Positions 22,970 to 35,200 of a stretch of 64,000 bases of DNA are shown piece after piece. The stretch is from Liquidambar formosana (Eukaryota; Streptophyta; Magnoliopsida; Saxifragales; Altingiaceae), in assembly GCA_039720395.1 (NCBI GenBank), contig CM077831.1, positions 16,298,982 to 16,362,981 of the forward strand, in the 5' to 3' direction. Positions within the stretch are counted from its first letter, which is position 1; each line of letters opens with the position of its first letter. The position numbers were made by a program, and so were the translations under genes. The notes under the pieces were generated by a model, which made no database searches, was not told the DNA's origin, and worked only from the letters and a program-made list of their open reading frames with translations.

Positions 22970-23039
22970 AGAGCAGATTTAATTCTCCTTCTTCTTTCTC
23001 TAAGAGGTGATATTGTTGTTTTCCAAGAATAAAAAATTG

Positions 23040-24010
23040 AACTCATTAATAGAGAGATTGTTAAGGATCTTTGGGCTGGTCATTATGTGGATTGGATGGA
23101 GTTAGCTGCACATTATGGCTGGGGGTATTTTAATGATGTGGGATAATAGAACTATTTCTAAGTTGGATTCTGAAGTGGGTGCCTTCTTAGTTTCTTGTGT
23201 TTTCAAGAATGTGGATGATGGCTTTGAATGGGTTATGAGGGGGGTTTATGGTCCTAATGATGATGATTTGAGGGCTTCTTTTTGTCTTGAATTGGAAGGG
23301 GTTAAAGTCAAATGGGGATTACCTTGGTGCGCGGCTGGAGATTTTAATGTTGTTCGTTACCCAAATGAAAAGAAAGGTTACTTGGTTTCTTCTTTGGCTA
23401 TGCAAAATTTCTCAGAGTTTGTGGATTCTAATGAGCTTTTTGATCCTCCATTAGTAGGAGGTTGTTTTACTTGGTCTAATAACCGGGATGACCCTAGCCT
23501 TTCTAGATTGGATAGATTTCTTTTTTCTCCGTCTTGGGAGGAACTCTTTCCTAGAGTTATCCAATCTGCCCTTCCTAGTCTGCTTTCCGATCATGTGCCT
23601 TTGCTTCTTGATAGTGAAGGTTTGAGATTTGCTAGAGGCCCCTTTCACTTTGAAAATATGTGGCTTGAAGTGGATGGTTTTGTGGATTTGATTAAAGATT
23701 GGTGGTATTCTTTCTCTTTTGATGGTTATCCTGGTTTTGTGTTCGCTAAAAAATTGAAGGCCTTAAAAGATTGTTTGAAAGTTTGGAATAAGGAAGTTTT
23801 TGGAAATGTGAGGGAGTCTTTAAATAGGGTGATGGATACAATCCATTTTTTTGACGAGAATGAAGGGGTGGATGGTTTGTCTATGGAGGATAAAGCTAGT
23901 AGAATTGAGGCTCAAGCGGAGTTTGCAAAACTTGCCCAATTGGAGGAGATTAGTTGGAGGCAAAAATCTAGAACTATGTGGCTTAAAGAAGGTGATAAAA
24001 ATACAAATTT
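23040..24010 (+). pseudogene. LINE ORF2 endonuclease region (5'-truncated)
   Basis: The open frame from 23115 gives the end of an AP-type endonuclease: GGILMMWDN, the GDFN motif (AAGDFNVVRYPNEK, about 23330-23370) and LSDHVPL (about 23585). The conserved Asp, Asn and catalytic His residues of the second half are kept. Upstream, 23040-23114 continues the homology in another frame (NREIVKDLW, GHYVDWMEL). After the endonuclease a linker reads SWRQKSRTMWLKEGDKNTNF, typical of plant LINEs, and the frame is lost near 24015. Confidence 0.88.
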
Positions 24011-24014
24011 TTTC

Positions 24015-25330
24015 ATAGAATGGCTAATGCTCATAAGAGGAGCAACTTCATTGGGAAACTTAATATTAATGGGAAGATGGTGGAGGATGAGGACATCTTT
24101 TCTAAAGAAATTGTTGATTTTTATGAGAACCTTTTCTATGAAAAGGTGGATAGGAGACCTTTGATTGATGATGCAGAGTTTAACTCCATCGATCATTTGG
24201 AAGCGGATAGTTTGGAAATTGCTTTTGAGGAAGTGGAGGTTCTAGAGGCTCTTCGTGCTCTTAATGGTTATAAAGTCCCCGGGCTGGATGGTATGTCTAT
24301 TGCCTTTTCCCAAAAATGTTGGGTTGTGATTAAAGACGATCTTATGAAGGTTTTTGGGGAATTCTTTGAAAATGCAAAATTTGAAAAAAGTCTCAATAGT
24401 ACTTTTGTTGCTCTTATTCCTAAGAAAGGGGAGGTGGTGGATGTGAGGGATTTTCGCCCTATTTTTTTACTTAGTAGTGTTTACAAAATCATTTCCAAAG
24501 TTTTGGCTTTGCGTCTTGCGAAGGTTGTTGGGATACTTCTTTCACCCTCCCATTTTGCTTTTATTAAGGGGAGACAAATTGTGGATGCTTCTCTTGTTGC
24601 TAATGAAGGTGTGGATTCAAGACTTAAGAGTGGGGATCCAGGGATTATAGTTAAAATTGATTTGGAAAAGGCCTATGATCATGTTAATTGGAACTTCCTC
24701 ATTTACATGCTTGGAAGGATGGGCTTTGGGGTAAAGTGGCAGAAGTGGATCTCTTGGTGCATCTCTAGTCCCTCTTTTTCAATTTTAGTGAATGGGACTC
24801 CTTATGGTTTTTTCCATAGTTCTAGAGGGGTTCGTCAAGGGGACGCCCTTTTTCCTCTTTTATTTATTCTAGTCATGGAAGCTTTGAGTAATTTTATTTC
24901 CTAGGCTATGGAGAATTCTTTGGTGGAGGGCTTCAAGATTGGTGATGGGCAGTATGGGGCTGGAAAAGTTTCTCACTTACTTTTCGCCGATGATGCTCAT
25001 CTTTTTTGTGGTGTTTATGAGGATCAAATGTATAATTTGAGGGCGATTCTTCTTTGCTTTGAAGCGGTGTCAAGTCTTAAAGTTAATCTTGGTAAAAGTG
25101 AAATTATTCTAGTTGGGAGGGTTGATAATATTGATTCCCTTGCTTGTATTCTTGGTTGCAAAGTTGGTGAACTATCGGTGACTTACCTTGGTCTTCCTTT
25201 GGGGCTCGCTTCAAAGACTCTAAAGAATGGGACCACGTCATTTCTAAGATCAAAAAAAGACTTAGTGGATGGAAAAAAGGTTATCTTTCTTAAGGTGGAA
25301 GTTAACACTTATCAAAAGTGTGTTGTCTAG
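24015..25330 (+). pseudogene. LINE ORF2 reverse transcriptase (frameshifted)
   Basis: The frame 24020-24904 carries RT blocks GYKVPGLDGMS, STFVALIPKK, DFRPIFLLSSVYKIISKVLA, IKGRQIVDAS, KIDLEKAYDHVNW and RGVRQGDALFPLLF. A TAG at 24902-24904 interrupts the frame, and the FADD catalytic site follows at 24983-24994. Homology continues through YLGLPLG, then shifts frame near 25250. This is standard plant L1-clade RT order, but it is not translatable as one protein. Confidence 0.92.
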
Positions 25331-26554
25331 CATTCCTACATACTTTATGTCCATTCACAAGATCCCTAGATCGGTGGCCAATAGAATTGAGAAACTTCAA
25401 AGAGATTTTTGTTGGAATAATTTGGGAGGAGAGTGGAAATTTCATCTTGTTAATTGGCACTCCGTGTGTCCTCCAAAATTTTGGGAGGCTTGGGTATTAG
25501 ATCCATCTCTTGTACTAATCAAGCTCTAATGGGTAAATGGCTTTGGAGGTTTGGGAAAGAGTATCATGGTTTGTGGAGGGATGTGGTGGTTTGGAAATAT
25601 GGCTTAACTAGTGAAGGTTGGTGGATTAAGAAGGCAAGAGGTTCTCATGGTTTGGGTCTTTGGAAGGCGATTATGCAAGGTTTCAATGATTTTTCCAAGG
25701 AGATTCGTTTTAAAGTGGGAGTGGGGGATAGACAGATTTTGAAAAGATGCTTGGTGCTCTAACTTGCCCCTAAATTTGAAATTCTATACTTTGTATGACA
25801 TTGCATTCAACAAAGATGCTATGGTTAGTGATTACATGGAAGGGAACAATGGAGCTATTTTTTGGAATGTCATTTTTTTGAGGGGTTTCAATGATTGGGA
25901 GTCGGAAAGTGTGATGTCTTTCTACCAAGTTCTTTATGATAGTAAGATTTTGGTGGGCGAGAATGATTCTTTGGTGTGGTGTAAGGACTCTAAAGGTTCA
26001 TTCTCCCTGAAATCTTTCTATAATGTTTTGAGACCTCAAGGGGTTCCTTTCCTTCCGGCTAAAACTACATGGGTCACTTCGGTTCCTACTAAAGTGGTGT
26101 TTTTTTGTTGGTTAGTGGGAAGCAACAAATGTTTGACTTTGGATCATCTTATCAAGAGAGGTGGACTATGCCTAATAGATGTATCTTGTGTAAAGAAATG
26201 GTGGAAACAGTGGATCATATTTTCATACATTGCATAATGGCTAAGAGCCTTTGGATGCTTATTTTTAATATGTTTGGTGTCCATTGGGTCACTCCTTCTT
26301 CGACTCATGATCTTCTTGCGGGTTGGTGGATTAAAGGGGGCAACAAAGAGGCTAAGATGATTTGGAGAATGGCTCCTCATGCCATTTTTTGGTGCATTTG
26401 GAGAGAAAGGAATCGCATAACTTTTGAAGGAGTTGAAAAATCAATCATTGAACTTAAATCCTTCTTGATTAAGAATCTTTTTTTGTGGTTCTTTAGTCTT
26501 TCTAATAGTCGAAAGCTTTCTTTTGTACTTTTTGTAGATGCTCTTAAGCTTTAA
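25331..26554 (+). pseudogene. LINE ORF2 C-terminus with zf-RVT domain (frameshifted)
   Basis: Frames covering 25331-26554 give RIEKLQRDFCW, NQALMGKWLWRF, WGTP/WVTSVPTKVVFFCW and the zinc-binding end RCILCKEMVETVDHIFIHC followed by WCIWRERN. These are the post-RT and zf-RVT modules of plant LINEs. Shifts near 25490, 25760 and 26130 separate them. The stop at 26552 is followed by a ~90-base 3' tail and poly(A). Confidence 0.9.
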
Positions 26555-26645
26555 GGGGTCTTCTTTAGTGCTTATATATGTCTCATTTACATGGGCTAAG
26601 CCTTCTGTTTTAATACACATTTACTTCATCAAAAAAAAAAAAAAA

Positions 26646-26662
26646 ATTAGTGTTCATAACTA
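26646..26662 (+). repeat. LINE target-site duplication, right
   Basis: attagtgttcataacta, identical to 22953-22969. Confidence 0.9.
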
Positions 26663-28550
26663 GATCCATAGATTTAAACAAAACTGAATTGGGATATGAG
26701 GTTCTTTTTATAAGATTAAATTTAATGTTACTTGGAAGAAGGGCTTTAGCGACCAAAATTCAGCCATGCCTACTTAAACTTTTTGCGAAAGGTAAGCAAA
26801 AAAATTGTGTTAATGATTCTTGAGTAGAACTAGGCTTTTAGGGTTGACCTTTAGCAACCGTCGATTGCAGGCGTCACCAAAAGGACTTGTAGTGATGGTT
26901 GTGGTGGATCAAAATCCCCATGTTTCAACGTGTACAAAGTAGAGGAGTAAAATGGGAAATTATCCCTTGAATTAAGCGTTCCATCAGGAGCATTAAATGC
27001 GAATAATGATGGTAGCTGTCATCAATGTCATTAAATGTGATGGTTGCAGAATTTGCAGTTGCTTGGAGGACTGGAATGACGAGACACGCCCTAGTCATTA
27101 ATGAGGGAAGAGACAAATTAGGACAACCTAGCTATATAGAAGGGTTTGAACTCGGATACGGCCAGTTTCAGCACGAGAGTTTGTACAATCCCAGCTACTC
27201 GGATATGGCCGAATAGTCTTAACTTGGACAGATTACTAGAGATGGATCCTGATTGAACTTGAAGCCTGTCTGTATCTTGGGTCCGAACTACTTCCCGACA
27301 TTCGAGCACAATGGTATGGACCAGTATAGTTAAACCTCACCTGCATTAAGCCACATCCATGGTTCAAAGTCTCATATGAGATGGAAGAGATCTCACCGGG
27401 TTAACCCGGTCTTGTTTAGGGGCGAGACGATATCTGAGAACGAATCAAGTATATAGTGGGGTTTTATTTTGAAAAAAAATGAAATCTTAATGAATGCCCA
27501 TCGATCAAAACGTATACTTGATCATTGATATGTTATATTTATTTATGTTATTTGGTATTATTTTTTAAGTAAAAGTTATTTATTATTTTTTATTATTAAC
27601 GATTAGGGGTTTCTTAGGCTTTATTTTTGCCAATATTTTAGCCCAGACTAATCCCTTGATGGTCCGTGTGAGAGGTTCCATACCCACAAAGGCAACAATT
27701 ACTGCGATGAGTTGAAACAATGACATTTAGGAAGCACACCCAATGCTCTAATCACTTGACTAACCCCACAAATATGAAACTGTAATTTCCCATAATGTTA
27801 AGACTATACACTCATACATATCCAAATTAATTAATCAATTCCACACCATACATTGAATTTTGAATCCTTGTCAATGCATCGTGAGATTAAAATCGACTGT
27901 ACCAAACAAAGCACAAGAACACCTTCATGGGAATTTTGATGAATTTTCTCTTTTTAAAGAGATATATTGCATGATATTAAGTTACACACCTTATACCATA
28001 AGAAAGAAATAGAAGAAAAAGGATACACCATATTATCAAATTGATAAAGAACCTTATGAAAATCTCATATTCAAAATTTCATCATAAAATATCACATTAT
28101 TTAATTACATTTGTCCATTAAAGTTTGACGTTATCTTGTCTAATATATGATAAAAAAATTTCATCAATTTTAATTGACACTTTTGATATCACTATAACAA
28201 TTTTTGTTGACTTGAATTTATATTTATGAAACAAATTCCATGTAATAAAATGATGATGCAATGATCAAAATTTTCCATGAACTTTGATTCACATTTATGA
28301 GTTTTTTTTTTTTTCTAAACACATTTATTTATGGTTTAATTTATTTATTGTTTAATTCATACCAATGAAACGAATTTCATGTGATAAATATGATGCCATA
28401 GTGTATGTTAGATTTTGTGACATAAATAGCAAAAAAATAAAAATTTGAGCATTGACCTGTCAAGTTCCCCGTTTCATGGGATTTAAAAACCCGACTGTGA
28501 ATTCCTTTTCCTGGGGGGAAATCGTATTGACTTCGACTTTGGACTGAAGG
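26663..28550. other. Intergenic region upstream of MED13
   Basis: No gene is visible. The 26930-27460 part is GC-richer (ctatatagaaggg, gtttgtacaatcccag, gacattcgagcacaatgg) and reads like a fragment of a gypsy-type LTR with a TATA-like ctatatag. No partner LTR or duplication was found. 27460-28460 is plain AT-rich DNA. Confidence 0.35.
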
Positions 28551-28559
28551 AAGCTACCT

Positions 28560-29092
28560 TCAGTCTGCATCTATTTTAAAACAATCTCAAAACTTCACCA
28601 AGCAAAAACCTAATTCCAAAATCTCTATATTCATATCTAGAACCTTGCTTCGACTTCAACTTGGACCAAGACCCAAGAGTGTGGGGAATTCCAATATTTC
28701 AAGGGCTGTTTGGCAAAGCCTGAAACCACTTCAAAAAGGTCGAAGCAATTGTGGGCAATTGACGAAACAAACCGAAAGGGGGTTTGGAAAGAAGTTGCAG
28801 AAAAAAGATGGAGAAAGGTACAAATCGAATTGGGTTTCTCAAACATGCCCTTACTTGGGGTTTTAATTTGCAGAATTGTACTAAGTAGTATCTGTTGTTT
28901 TTTTTTTTTTTTTTGGTGAATAGCAGGCTTTGTTTTTTTTCTTTTTTCTTGTTTGATTGATGCGTATCCACATGAACACTTTACAACAATCTATTTGCAG
29001 GTTTAGAGACGATGCTTGAGATTTTCAGTGCATTGTCCCAGGCATAAGGTTTTGAGTATCAAAAAGCAAGGGAGCTTTAGTGTGTAAAAGTA
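28560..29092 (+). promoter_or_regulatory. MED13: MED13 5' leader region with a probable leader intron
   Basis: The stretch before the MED13 start is less AT-rich than its surroundings. It contains a plausible splice donor (gagaaag/gtacaaat, 28817/28818) and acceptor (ctatttgcag/gttt, 29000/29001), suggesting a leader intron of ~183 bp. Polypyrimidine runs lie inside that intron. The transcription start is not determinable from sequence; a loose TATA-like ctattttaaaa lies near 28570. A short upstream frame lies in the second leader segment. Confidence 0.4.
29012..29047 (+). CDS. Putative upstream ORF (11 codons) in the MED13 leader
   Basis: ATG at 29012 opens MLEIFSALSQA and stops at TAA 29045-29047, 45 bases before the MED13 ATG. 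It would be in the mature leader if the acceptor at 29000/29001 is used. Whether it is translated or affects MED13 expression is inference. Confidence 0.3.
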   Translation: MLEIFSALSQA

Positions 29093-29173
29093 ATGTGGAC
29101 AAATGTTTTCAAAATTGTATGTTCCTTAACCTTCTCCAATATTACTTCATAATATTTTTTTCTTTCAGTAATG

Positions 29174-29246
<73 letters not shown>

Positions 29247-32241
29247 CTTTCTTTTGGATAATGAGTTCTTTTTCCCCTTTAAGCCAAGGCTTTAGCTTGG
29301 TAAGTTATTGGTGGACATTATGGCAGTGTTAATTCCATGTGGGATTCCAAGGAGTGGTTGTCTCACTTATTTTAAGGAATTGGTGGCATTTTTAGGGACT
29401 GCCTGTTTGGATTGAGTTATCATTTAGGATGGAGGATGCAATTAAAACAGAAATTTGATTCCTTTTGACATGCCTTGGATTAGCAAGGAATTTGGGTGTG
29501 TTTATACTTTGTTGGAGTGAGATTCATCCATTGCTATCAAATGGGCTAATAATTCATATTAGTCTCCTTGGCGGTACCTTTATCATTTGAGACAGATACC
29601 TTAGGCTTCTTTTGTTGGTTTCAAGCTTGAGGGTTCATAAACCTTATTGTTGCTATTAATCTTCACCATTGTAATTTATAGAGTGGTGTTGTTATATTGG
29701 GACTAATCTTACACATTATACCACCATTAATGTTTTTAGAGCTTTGGCCAACTATTGACTTGGTTTTCAAGTCAAGCTACACACACTAACAAACAGGATG
29801 GTAGGCCTACACATCACGTGACCACATAGCTCTGAAATCCCATTTTGTATTTGATAAAAGGAAAATGCACCCTAAATTCTTGCATCGAAATCCTTGTAGG
29901 GGAGAGTCATTTCGTAAATATTGACATTGGTGTAAATAGAAGATTGCCTGAATCATGCTATTGCTGCCACCACCACCACCACCACCACCAAGGCACCAAT
30001 CACATCACTGATGCCATTGCCATCATTGCAATTGCCAATGGCATCACCACTACTTCTGCCACCTCCACCACACCACTGTATTGCCACTATACCACTGCAC
30101 CATTGCTTTTGCCACCATCACCTCTATGATGACCTTGATTGGAGCACTGGTATCTTCATCAACACAATGCCTTCCACCTCTATCTCAACCTCTTAAACTA
30201 GATGCCACCTCTATCTCTCAACAATGTCCCATTGTCATCATCACCACTTCCATGCCACCACCAATTACAAATCAGGGGGTAAGTTAATATACTATGTGTG
30301 TTTGCCTGAATACAAATATGGGCATATTTTGGGTATTGAATTCAGGTTTCCAGATGTATCTCTCTTATCAACGATTTTATTACATGAGAATTTTGGCAAC
30401 TTACATAAATGGATTGTTCTTGTTTCATAGCTTGGCTTTATGTCTATGTGGTTTGACTTTGTATATTTTAATGAATTTTGTCAGATTATATATACACTTC
30501 ATTCTATCATTTTAACATTATTGGCCATTTCTACAGGGAGGTCTTCAGCATATATCATGGTTCCAGTTTCTTCCTCATGAAGCTGATGTGAACCCTCTAC
30601 CTGATAAAAGGTTTGATTTCAGGGCAGTTTGACACCGTAATTGTAATCTAAATTTGAGTTAACGTAATAAATGGGAAACGTGTTCTCTGGTACATGTTCT
30701 AAGTTACTGCTGAATTTAGATTTCTTTTGATATTTGGACAGTGTGAGAGTGGATCAGAAAGATGATGCTACACTGCTGGTGCTTTCGTCGCATCTGCAGT
30801 TGCAGAAGGAAGGACTTCTTAGTACATGGACCAATTCCTTTGTTGGACCATGGGACCCATCTCAGGGCTTGCACAACCCTGGTAATGATTATACTTGGTT
30901 GTTGTTGATTTATTGTGTGCTAACTTGTATTGCTTTCACTAGAAAAGAAAAGAAAAGAAAAGAAAGAAAAATAAAATAAAATTCTATGTGCCATTTATTC
31001 TTCTTTAACATCTGCCTTCCTCTATGCAATACACAGATGAGAAAATTAAGCTCTGGCTTTTTCTTCCTGGGTCACATTCTTCTGTTGGTGAGACTGCTCA
31101 AGCTGCAGTGTCTAAGTTAAGAGGTATTTGGTGTTCATTAGTCATTTTATTATTTGGTGTTCATCTAACAATGCATTCATATCTTCTTCTTCTTCTTCTT
31201 CTTCTTTTGGTTTTTGTTTTTGTTTTTTGTTTTTATATTTATGATCTATTACTTTATTTTGGGTTTGCGAAAGGTGTTGCATCTGGACTCTGGTTGGCTC
31301 CTGGTGACTCGGAAGAGGTTGCCGCTGCTCTCTCTCAGGCTTTGAGGAATAGTATAGAAAGGTTAATGTTCATTCATTCCAAGTCTCTCATCAGTTTCTT
31401 TTATGGTCAGAACATGACATATACCTTTTTGGGATCGACAGAGCTCTCAAAGGACTTTCCTACATGAGATTTGGAGATGTATTTTCAAGATACCACCCTT
31501 TTTCACAAAGTGAAGAACTTTTCAGGTTTGTTGTTTATATCTTATGATGATGATGTGATAATGAGTGATGATAATTTTTTTTTTCAGTCCTATTATTACC
31601 ATAGCAAGCAGCTAGTGCTTGCAATGTATGTGTTGGTAAAGAACTCTTATTTAATTGTAAAAAAAATATTAATTTAATAATATTTTTTATTTTTTCCCCG
31701 CAAACTTTAGTTATGCAGTTATGGCTTTTTCAAATTTTGTATGTGTGAAGGGGTGGGGGGACAGTTGAGAGAGTTAGGGGACTATGGAGAGTGGTTAAGG
31801 TATATATAAATTTGAATAATAAATATTGTTATTTTTTTAATAAAATGATTATTTTAGCCTCTAATTATAAAAGATCAAAATAATGCAAAGTGAGGTACTC
31901 CACTCAACAAAGCCTCCAACTACATATGTTGGTTAGATGAATCCTTTTATGACCATTCAGTTCTCTCAAGGCCTATATCTTTTGTCAAAACATTATAGCA
32001 CACATGTCCTTCCTCTCCACCTCTAACCATGTTATTTTGGACATTCCTCTTGTTCTTTTAAGGCCTCCGACAAAGTGAGGATATTGTGTTGAATAAGGTG
32101 CCATATTTTGTTCGCATGAAGCTTGCCCTAGTTTTCTTGTTAAATAGTAAAAATTGAAATTCTATTTTTATGGTTATCCTGGCGAACCAGGTCAATTAGG
32201 GATGGTTGCGTCTTTAGAGTTGATAGGGGAATGACCGTGTT

Positions 32242-32276
<35 letters not shown>

Positions 32277-35200
32277 AAAAAAGCCTTTTGGCTGGTCATT
32301 GCAGTGAAAACTTATGACTTTCTTCTTTAGGTATGCCTTAGAGAAGTAATGCATGTAGGATTGAGAAATATGCTTATTGAGGGCATTTTACCATTGTGAT
32401 TGGGTGATGAGGAAGTAGACTTTTTAGCCAAAAGAGGGACTTAATGTTGGAGAGTTTTTGGGTACTCTTTATTCTTGTTAGTGTACCTCTCTTCTTCTAT
32501 TTAGAGTTTGCTTTGTACTTTCTCTTTTGTTTCTCTTGTACAGGACATTGTCTTTTGCTTGGGGTTTGTTTGATGTACATCTTGCACAATTTTTTCCTCT
32601 AATGGAAATTCATAAGAAGCACAATTTTAAAGGATTTTTGTGATTTGATTCTTATATTAAATATCTTATAAAATCTATAGACATTATGTTCTTTGACAAT
32701 TCGTAGTCGTTCTCATTCATAGTAGTCTCACAACTTTTCATTATTTCAACTGCTATTTTTGAGTTGGTTTATTTGCGCAAAATATTAATTCGTTGGACCA
32801 CACGTGTACTAAGTGTCTACTTGGTTGTTCATATGATTGTACTTGATTCTTATAGGAAACTTGTTAGCAGAATGTATGAGGCTCAACTAGGCATGAGAAC
32901 TCATGACAAGGGATGTTAAATTTTTTTAAATTAAGTGGTTGCATGTGTTGTTATACAGGCTTACAAGATTGTTACCTAAATATTGATTGATTGTTTTATC
33001 AGCCTTTCTTTTCTTGTTTATTGAACTAGTATTCTGTATTCCTTGTGTGTGAGTTTGGTGGTATGACATTGGATATTTGATATTGACTAATTTGTGGTTG
33101 GTGTTTTTGTAGGAGAGGGCAGCCTACAGTTGAGTTTATCTTTGCCGCCACTGAAGAGGCAATTTTCGTGCATGTTATAATATCTGCGAAGTTCGTCAAG
33201 TTCACTTCTTAATTTTTTTTAGTGGTCCAAGTGTTGTAGAGTTTCCTTATTATCTGTTTGATTTTTTTTCCCTCCATTATAAGGCAAATTGTTTGCGTTT
33301 CTCCCATTTACTTCTAGGCATATCCGCTCTCTTTCAAGTGGTGACATGGAAAGGGTATTACAGCGTTCTTCTAATAATTCCAGTGAGGGACTTCCAGGTT
33401 GGTATATTTTGTATAATTGTTAGTTGGTCATGCAAGATTTTTGTGTTGTATGCTGAGGTTCTGATTCCTTAAAAAATAATTTTAGAGTTGGCACGCACTT
33501 CTTTCCAGCCATGCTTGTATTTTATTTATTTATTATTTTTTACGTGGAGGTTATTAACTTCTTTCAAGCCGGATTGATGGAGAGAGAAATAAATAGATTT
33601 GTCCTTGTTTATCCTAAAATTATTTTGTCTAAATACCCCCCCCCCCCTTTTTTTTTTATTGGAACAAAGTCCAATCTGTTTTGTTAAGAAAGAAAACGTG
33701 TAAGAGCTCTGAAGCATTCCCTCCGAAATCAGTCCATTCAAGAATCATAACAGTCTTTCTGTTGGGGTCCCCATCATTATGTACCAAAAAAAAAAAAGAA
33801 CACCCTGCTATTGTCTCCTTATAACATATTTGGCAATAATATTTCTTCTGACTACTAGAGATATCTTATGTATCGTGAATTATATCCATGTCCTTAAATT
33901 TCAGCAAGCAAGTGCAGGTTACACTTTGGATTATTTCTTTATCATTATATTCAGAGGAACATAGGCTACTTTACAAACCCAAAATAGAATAATGAAGGAG
34001 CTAAAAGAATTAGAACAGAAAACCAGCAGTAAAATGTTGAAGACTGCCTCATATGTTTTTTTTCCTCATTATGAAGTACTAAAGTTGCACATGACGTTGC
34101 TATGATTCTAGATTGCTACTTGTGCAATCTTTGCTGCCCTTGGCATCCTTAGTGATTGCATTTATTATTTTGGCTGTATTTTTTAGCAGTTATTGTTTCT
34201 CCTCATGGAATGCGTGGTAGGCTTACTGGATTTTGTCCAAGTGATCTTGTGAAGCAAGTGTATTTCAGGTAGATTTATCTATTTGTCTATTTATTTTGAT
34301 GCAATTGCATCATTCTTTTCTTGTTGTATAAGATTGCTTATTCTTAATAATTATAATCTTGGATTGATATTTTCTTCTACTTCTTCAACATGATCAAACA
34401 GTTCTGGAAAGTTTAAGACGTCAAATGGATTCATAGGTCTACCATACCATGTTTCTCAAAGTTCTGGTTGCCAGTTGAGGGGGCAAAATTGCTATGTTGA
34501 AGTTACCCTTGGTTTGACTAGTGCTGGAAATGAGAAGGCATTGCATTCAAACTCAAATTCCATTAGGAATTTTCTCAAGCATCATATTGCTGAATCTCCT
34601 GCAGTGGGAAGAGGTGTTCAGAAGGGATCACCAGATCATAGTTCAGTTTGTGAAAGAACATTTATTTATCCAGTGGAGGCTGTGCTCGTCCCAGTTTTGC
34701 AGACGTCATTTGCTAGATCTTCATTGAAAAGGTATCCACATATATATATATATATATATATTTTTTTTTTTCTAACTGTTGCTATAGTTTATGTTAATGT
34801 TTTAAGGGTTGTTTTGGAGTTTGCCCACATTGGGATCAGATGAGTAAATGTGGTTTTAGCTAGATCGACATCATTTTTACTATCTCCCTTGGGTGACTTC
34901 CTCCCCCTTTAAATCTGACTTCCTCATCCTACCCCACCCTTTTTTCTCCCTCTGCATCAACCTGGCCAGTTTGACAAGAACCACCAAATTGAGTGATCTG
35001 ATGATTTTGGTCTCAACACTGGTCAAGGTTTGGGGTAAGATCATTTTCTTGATTGGCCCCGTCAAACTGCCTATTCCTATTCAGGTGCAAAAATATTCCT
35101 TTATATTACATCAACTAACAGTCACACTGATTTTGTGAACTTGCAGATTTTGGCTACAAAACTGGATCGGGCCATCATTGGCTGGTTCATCATTTTATAT

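Larger units (their letters stand above)
22970..26645 (+). mobile_element. LINE retrotransposon, 5'-truncated, with poly(A) and 17-bp TSD
   Basis: A 3.7-kb insertion with perfect 17-bp flanking repeats and a poly(A) tail at 26630-26646. It begins inside ORF2, so ORF1 and the start of the endonuclease are missing. In order, it encodes the endonuclease C-terminal part, RT, and a C-terminal zf-RVT zinc-binding domain. The frame is broken several times. The 3' end wording (ttacatgggctaagcc, then taatacacatttacttcatc before the A-run) recurs in LINE copies inside MED13. Confidence 0.93.

Noticed and set aside
28637..28971. Overlapping small frames on both strands just before MED13
   Set aside because: They lie in the probable leader and leader intron; no conserved wording, and both strands are open by composition.
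29080..29295. A + frame with a run of Val/Cys
   Set aside because: It reads through MED13 exon 1 into the (TG)n microsatellite of intron 1.
29960..30260. His/Pro-rich frames in the cac-rich stretch
   Set aside because: Low-complexity intron 1 sequence; overlapping frames in several registers are all open for the same compositional reason.
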